64,000 nucleotides of DNA from Escarpia spicata (Eukaryota > Annelida > Polychaeta > Sabellida > Siboglinidae), in the NCBI GenBank assembly GCA_963995525.1, contig OZ023217.1, positions 20,626,273-20,690,272 of the forward strand, read 5' to 3'. Made by a program: the position numbers and the translations under genes. Positions 61,033 to 64,000 of this stretch are shown here, piece after piece. How positions within the stretch are numbered: position 1 is the stretch's first letter; every line of letters starts with the position of its first letter. The notes under the pieces were generated by a model that did no database searches, was not told the origin of the DNA, and worked only from the letters and a program-made list of their open reading frames with translations.

Positions 61033-61633
61033 TCAGATCTCGGGCTGCATGAGAGTCTGGTCGAGATCTCGTGTGATGATTAGGTACTTGTCCATGTTGA
61101 CGGTAGTCTCCATGGGCGGCACGATAACGCGAGGCTCGCCGTGTGTCGGCCGCCAGATGAGCGTCTGCGAGTTGTTGGCGTTGGGCGGGCGCAGCGCGCA
61201 GCGCTCCAGGATAACGTCATTGCGCTCGAGCACGTGCGGTGGATCCTGCTCGACAGGACCCTTGACGTGCGCGCGCCGGCCGAGCGGTTGTGCCGGGTTG
61301 ACGTCGATGGCGAGGTTCATCGACCAGCAGATCGTCTTGAGCACGTGGTACTGGTTAGTGGCGAGGTCCTTGGCGACGAGGAAAGTGAAGAAGCTCTGCT
61401 GGCGGTAGATGTGCGTCAGACGCGGCTTGCGGTCGTACTTGCTGAAGGGCACGTACCATGTCACCTGCGGGAAGAAGTTGTCGTTCATGTGCACCGTGAT
61501 CGTCTGGCGCGACGTCGGCCCGTACAGTGTCTGAGTCTCGTTGCGCAGGCCGTACCACGGGTACTGTTTACCGTCGGCGTCGCTGATCATCTTGTACTTG
61601 CCGAGCACGATCTCCGGGAACTCCCAGCTCGTC
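61033..61633 (-). CDS. FAM78-family protein, last coding exon
   Basis: This exon encodes about 200 residues, beginning TSWEFPEIVLGKYKMISDAD and continuing with YPWYG, then TLYGPTSRQTITVHMNDNFF, PQVTWYVP, RQQSFFTFLVA, LKTICWSMNLAIDVNPAQPL, GRRAHVKGPVEQDPPHVL, NANNSQTLIWRPTHG and PRVIVPP. The same order (SSWELPDL, YPWYGN, GPT, SVSMNDNFYPSVTW, DQSFTTWLVA, PLQLLGQRAR, KPNANDAQVLMWRP, VVIPP) is what I remember of vertebrate FAM78A/B. The exon starts with G after a pyrimidine-rich acceptor ending TTCCAG (61634-61639). The codon is split, and the family pattern suggests AT in the preceding exon plus this G. The stop is TGA at 61035-61033. Compared with the family there is a C-terminal extension of about 25 residues after IVPP. 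Upstream exons were not found up to 64000 and should lie beyond. The molecular function of FAM78 proteins is, to my knowledge, not established. Confidence 0.88.
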
Positions 61634-62069
61634 CTGGAACGAAACACGAACATGAAAGATCAGTTCTTGTTGTTTCCAAAGCTCGGCAATGCACTATTGA
61701 AAGGAGGCAGTCAGTTCCTAGTTTTACATTAATTAATTAATATAATTTTCTTAAGACGCTACTAACTGTGTTTAAAGTATTCTGCCCGTCAATTTGTATT
61801 TAGTAAGCCCTTAACAACGTTCGCAATTTAGAAGGTACGACCCCGGAGCATACTGAAATAGTAAACAAAACATCCAGTTTTAAAACAAGCTTTATTGGCA
61901 ATACGGCCTAATCGGGCTGACTTATCTGCAATACCCTTTTATGTTCAACGATGTCCCATGTTATAATGTTCAACATAGCAGACTTCCTGTTACAAATAGC
62001 TACGCCCGCTAATCCCGGGTAGAGGAACTGACTGGCTCCTTTTAACTGACTGACTGGTCTGTACATTTT
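61634..62069. other. Intron of the FAM78-like gene (part)
   Basis: Sequence upstream of the acceptor at 61634. It is AT-rich with no further exon recognised. The intron, if the gene model is right, continues through the repeats to the right, past the window end. Confidence 0.65.
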
Positions 62070-62300
62070 GTGATTACAATGTTATGGTCTTATAAGGTCT
62101 GATTCAACTAGCCACCCTTTTTCAGAAAAGTATTGCCAAGCGGACCTTTCTGTGATAGCACTGCCAGGGTGCAAGTCGTCCTCAGTCGTTCTTTTGCGTC
62201 ACAAATTGAGACGCGACCGACATTAACGTGATTTCCCAGTCACGAGGGATACACAGTCCCCAATGTTGAGAACCAAGTTTTTACATGAAATATGACATGC
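62070..62300 (-). mobile_element. SINE-like repeat, copy 2
   Basis: Inverted copy of the body at 44168-44420, sharing CATTGGGGACTGTGTATCCC, ATCACGTTAATGTCGG, GACTGAGGACGACTTGCACC, CACAGAAAGGTCCGCTTGG and ATAACATTGTAATCAC words. The tRNA-like head and the CAGG array of copy 1 are absent; only TGCAGGCATG remains at the corresponding place. It lies inside the presumed FAM78 intron. Confidence 0.75.
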
Positions 62301-62805
62301 CTGCATGGTCCGGGTTTAGAGGTATTAAAGATAGCTGGCATGTCAGGCGGATGTATTTTATAGTGGGGTAATTTTGTTTGTATTTTAGTCGGTCGTCAAG
62401 GTAACATCACAATTTTATCTTTTCATTGTTATAGCCTTGTAACATTTTCATATTATAGTATATAGTGGCGTAATATTTCCTATTTTAGTTCATCGTCAAG
62501 GTAATATCACATACTTTTATCTTTTTATCATAATAGGCTTCCACTATTTTAATGTTTTTCATAATGTTCAAGTCGGAACTTAAACTATTTTTTCGTAACA
62601 ACACATACTGTTATGTTTCCGTTGTTATAGTCTTGTAACATATTGTTTTTCTATTTTAGTCCACGTCAAGGTAACATCACATAATCTTATATTTTCATCG
62701 TGAGTGATAGACTTCAACTATTTTCATATTTTTCATAATTTTCAAGTCGAGCCTTAGATTATTTTTCACCACCATCGCTTCTGTGTATGTCTGTGTCGGT
62801 GTGTA

Positions 62806-62808
<3 letters not shown>

Positions 62809-62898
<90 letters not shown>

Positions 62899-62942
62899 GT
62901 ATGCCGCCACCACCACCACCGCCACCACCGCCACCACCGCCA

Positions 62943-62974
<32 letters not shown>

Positions 62975-63007
62975 GCCGCCACCACCGCCACCACCGCCAC
63001 CACCGCT
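62809..63007. repeat. (GT)n followed by (CCACCACCG)n
   Basis: About 85 bp of GT passes through TATGCCG into about 100 bp of a 9-bp CCACCACCG unit. All forward frames stay open; they are repeat artefacts. Confidence 0.97.
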
Positions 63008-63270
63008 TCTGTGTGTGTTTTTATCGTTTCATCACTATAGACTTGTATAATTGTCTTACTTTAATCCGTGGGTGTCGAAAATTATTGCCAGTTTAGTTCG
63101 TCACCAAGGTAACATCTTAGCTTAACAATTGACCAAATCCCGTAACTGTCCTTGTTGTAAAGGCCTAATTGTTCCACCATTACATTGTGTCCATACCTTG
63201 TCACTTCTTTTTGGTGTGACGTAAGTCTTGTTATAGTACTGCGTCCTACGAAACCAATTTAATTGCATAT

Positions 63271-63509
<239 letters not shown>

Positions 63510-63698
63510 GCGATGGTGGTAAACAAAATAGTCTATGTCTTGACTTGAAATTTATTTGATGTTACGTTGACGATGGACTAAAATGGGAAATAATTACACC
63601 ACTATATACTATGATATGAAATTGTTACAAGGTTATAACAATGAAAAAATAAAATTATGTGATGTTACGAAAAAAATAGTGTAAGTCCCGACTTGAAC

Positions 63699-64000
63699 AT
63701 GGTGAAAAGAGAAGAAGTCTATCATGATGAAAAGAGTAGAATCCTATCATGATGAAAAGAGTAGAAGCCTATCATGATGAAAAGAACAGAAGCCTATCAT
63801 GATGAAAAGAGCAGAAGCCTATCATGATGAAAAGAGTAGAAGCCTATCATGATGAAAAGAGTAGAAGCCTATCATGATGAAAAGAGTAGAAGCCTATCAT
63901 GACGAAAAAAGTAGAAGCCTATCATGACGAAAAGAGTAGAAGCCTATCATGACGAAAAGAGTAGAAGCCTATCATGACGAAAAGAGTAGAAGCCTATCAT
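63699..64000. repeat. 25-bp minisatellite running off the window
   Basis: About 12 units, each containing AGCCTATCATGATGAAAAG and AGTAG. From about 63900 onward the units carry GACGA in place of GATGA, so the array has a left and a right variant block. The true length is unknown because it continues past 64000. Confidence 0.95.

Overview
This is a piece of a metazoan nuclear genome. The signs are GT-AG introns, poly-A signals, many non-LTR retrotransposon remnants (CR1-like, RTE-like and jockey/L2-like), cut-and-paste DNA transposons with terminal inverted repeats (TIRs), tRNA-derived SINE-like segments, and very long microsatellites and minisatellites. The repeat families resemble those of marine invertebrates, but I cannot name the species. 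There is no bacterial gene, operon, CRISPR array or phage.

The only recognisable host gene lies near the right end. On the minus strand, 61033-61633 is the last coding exon of a FAM78-family gene, with a clear splice acceptor. Its upstream exons would lie beyond position 64000. A GC- and CpG-rich block (about 59630-61030) lies immediately 3' of it and may be its 3' UTR.

Layout. 0-9 kb: non-coding DNA with a degenerate tandem repeat (2.0 kb), a broken CR1/L2-like reverse transcriptase (4.3-5.6 kb), an internally deleted RTE element (6.6-7.2 kb), a 51-bp tandem repeat (8.1 kb) and a tRNA-like SINE head (8.6 kb). 9-20 kb: an 83-bp near-perfect palindrome, satellites, a dispersed GCGATG-rich repeat, CR1 copy 1 (12.3-14.5 kb), an 826-bp non-autonomous DNA transposon (15.6-16.5 kb) and an LTR-like block (17.5-18.5 kb). 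20.8-25.8 kb: a large palindromic element whose left arm is split by CR1 copy 2. 26.9-44.4 kb: a second, inverted GCGATG repeat, an intact-looking LINE 3' ORF on the minus strand (27.7-28.9 kb), decayed LINE pieces (30-34 kb), CR1 copy 3 (36.2-36.7 kb), another LINE (37.0-38.7 kb), a 41-bp minisatellite, a chimeric RTE/CR1 insertion with an inverted 5' part (41.9-43.5 kb) and a SINE-like segment with a large CAGG expansion. 44.8-47.5 kb: a PIF/Harbinger-like element with TTA target duplication, a MADF-like relic and two minisatellites. 49.2-55.9 kb: a pogo/Tigger-like element retaining its TIRs, HTH start and C-terminal zinc-binding tail; its DDE core is missing and a second, unrelated transposase-like pseudogene sits in its place. 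56-64 kb: LINE relic, FAM78 exon, SINE-like copy, inverted repeats and satellites running off the window.

The genes do not form a pathway. What the window records is a history of nested insertions. The most informative structures are the nested pogo element, the palindrome split by a LINE, the twin-priming RTE/CR1 chimera and the Harbinger-like element with minisatellite expansions. All assignments were made by eye from the sequence; no alignments or database searches were run.
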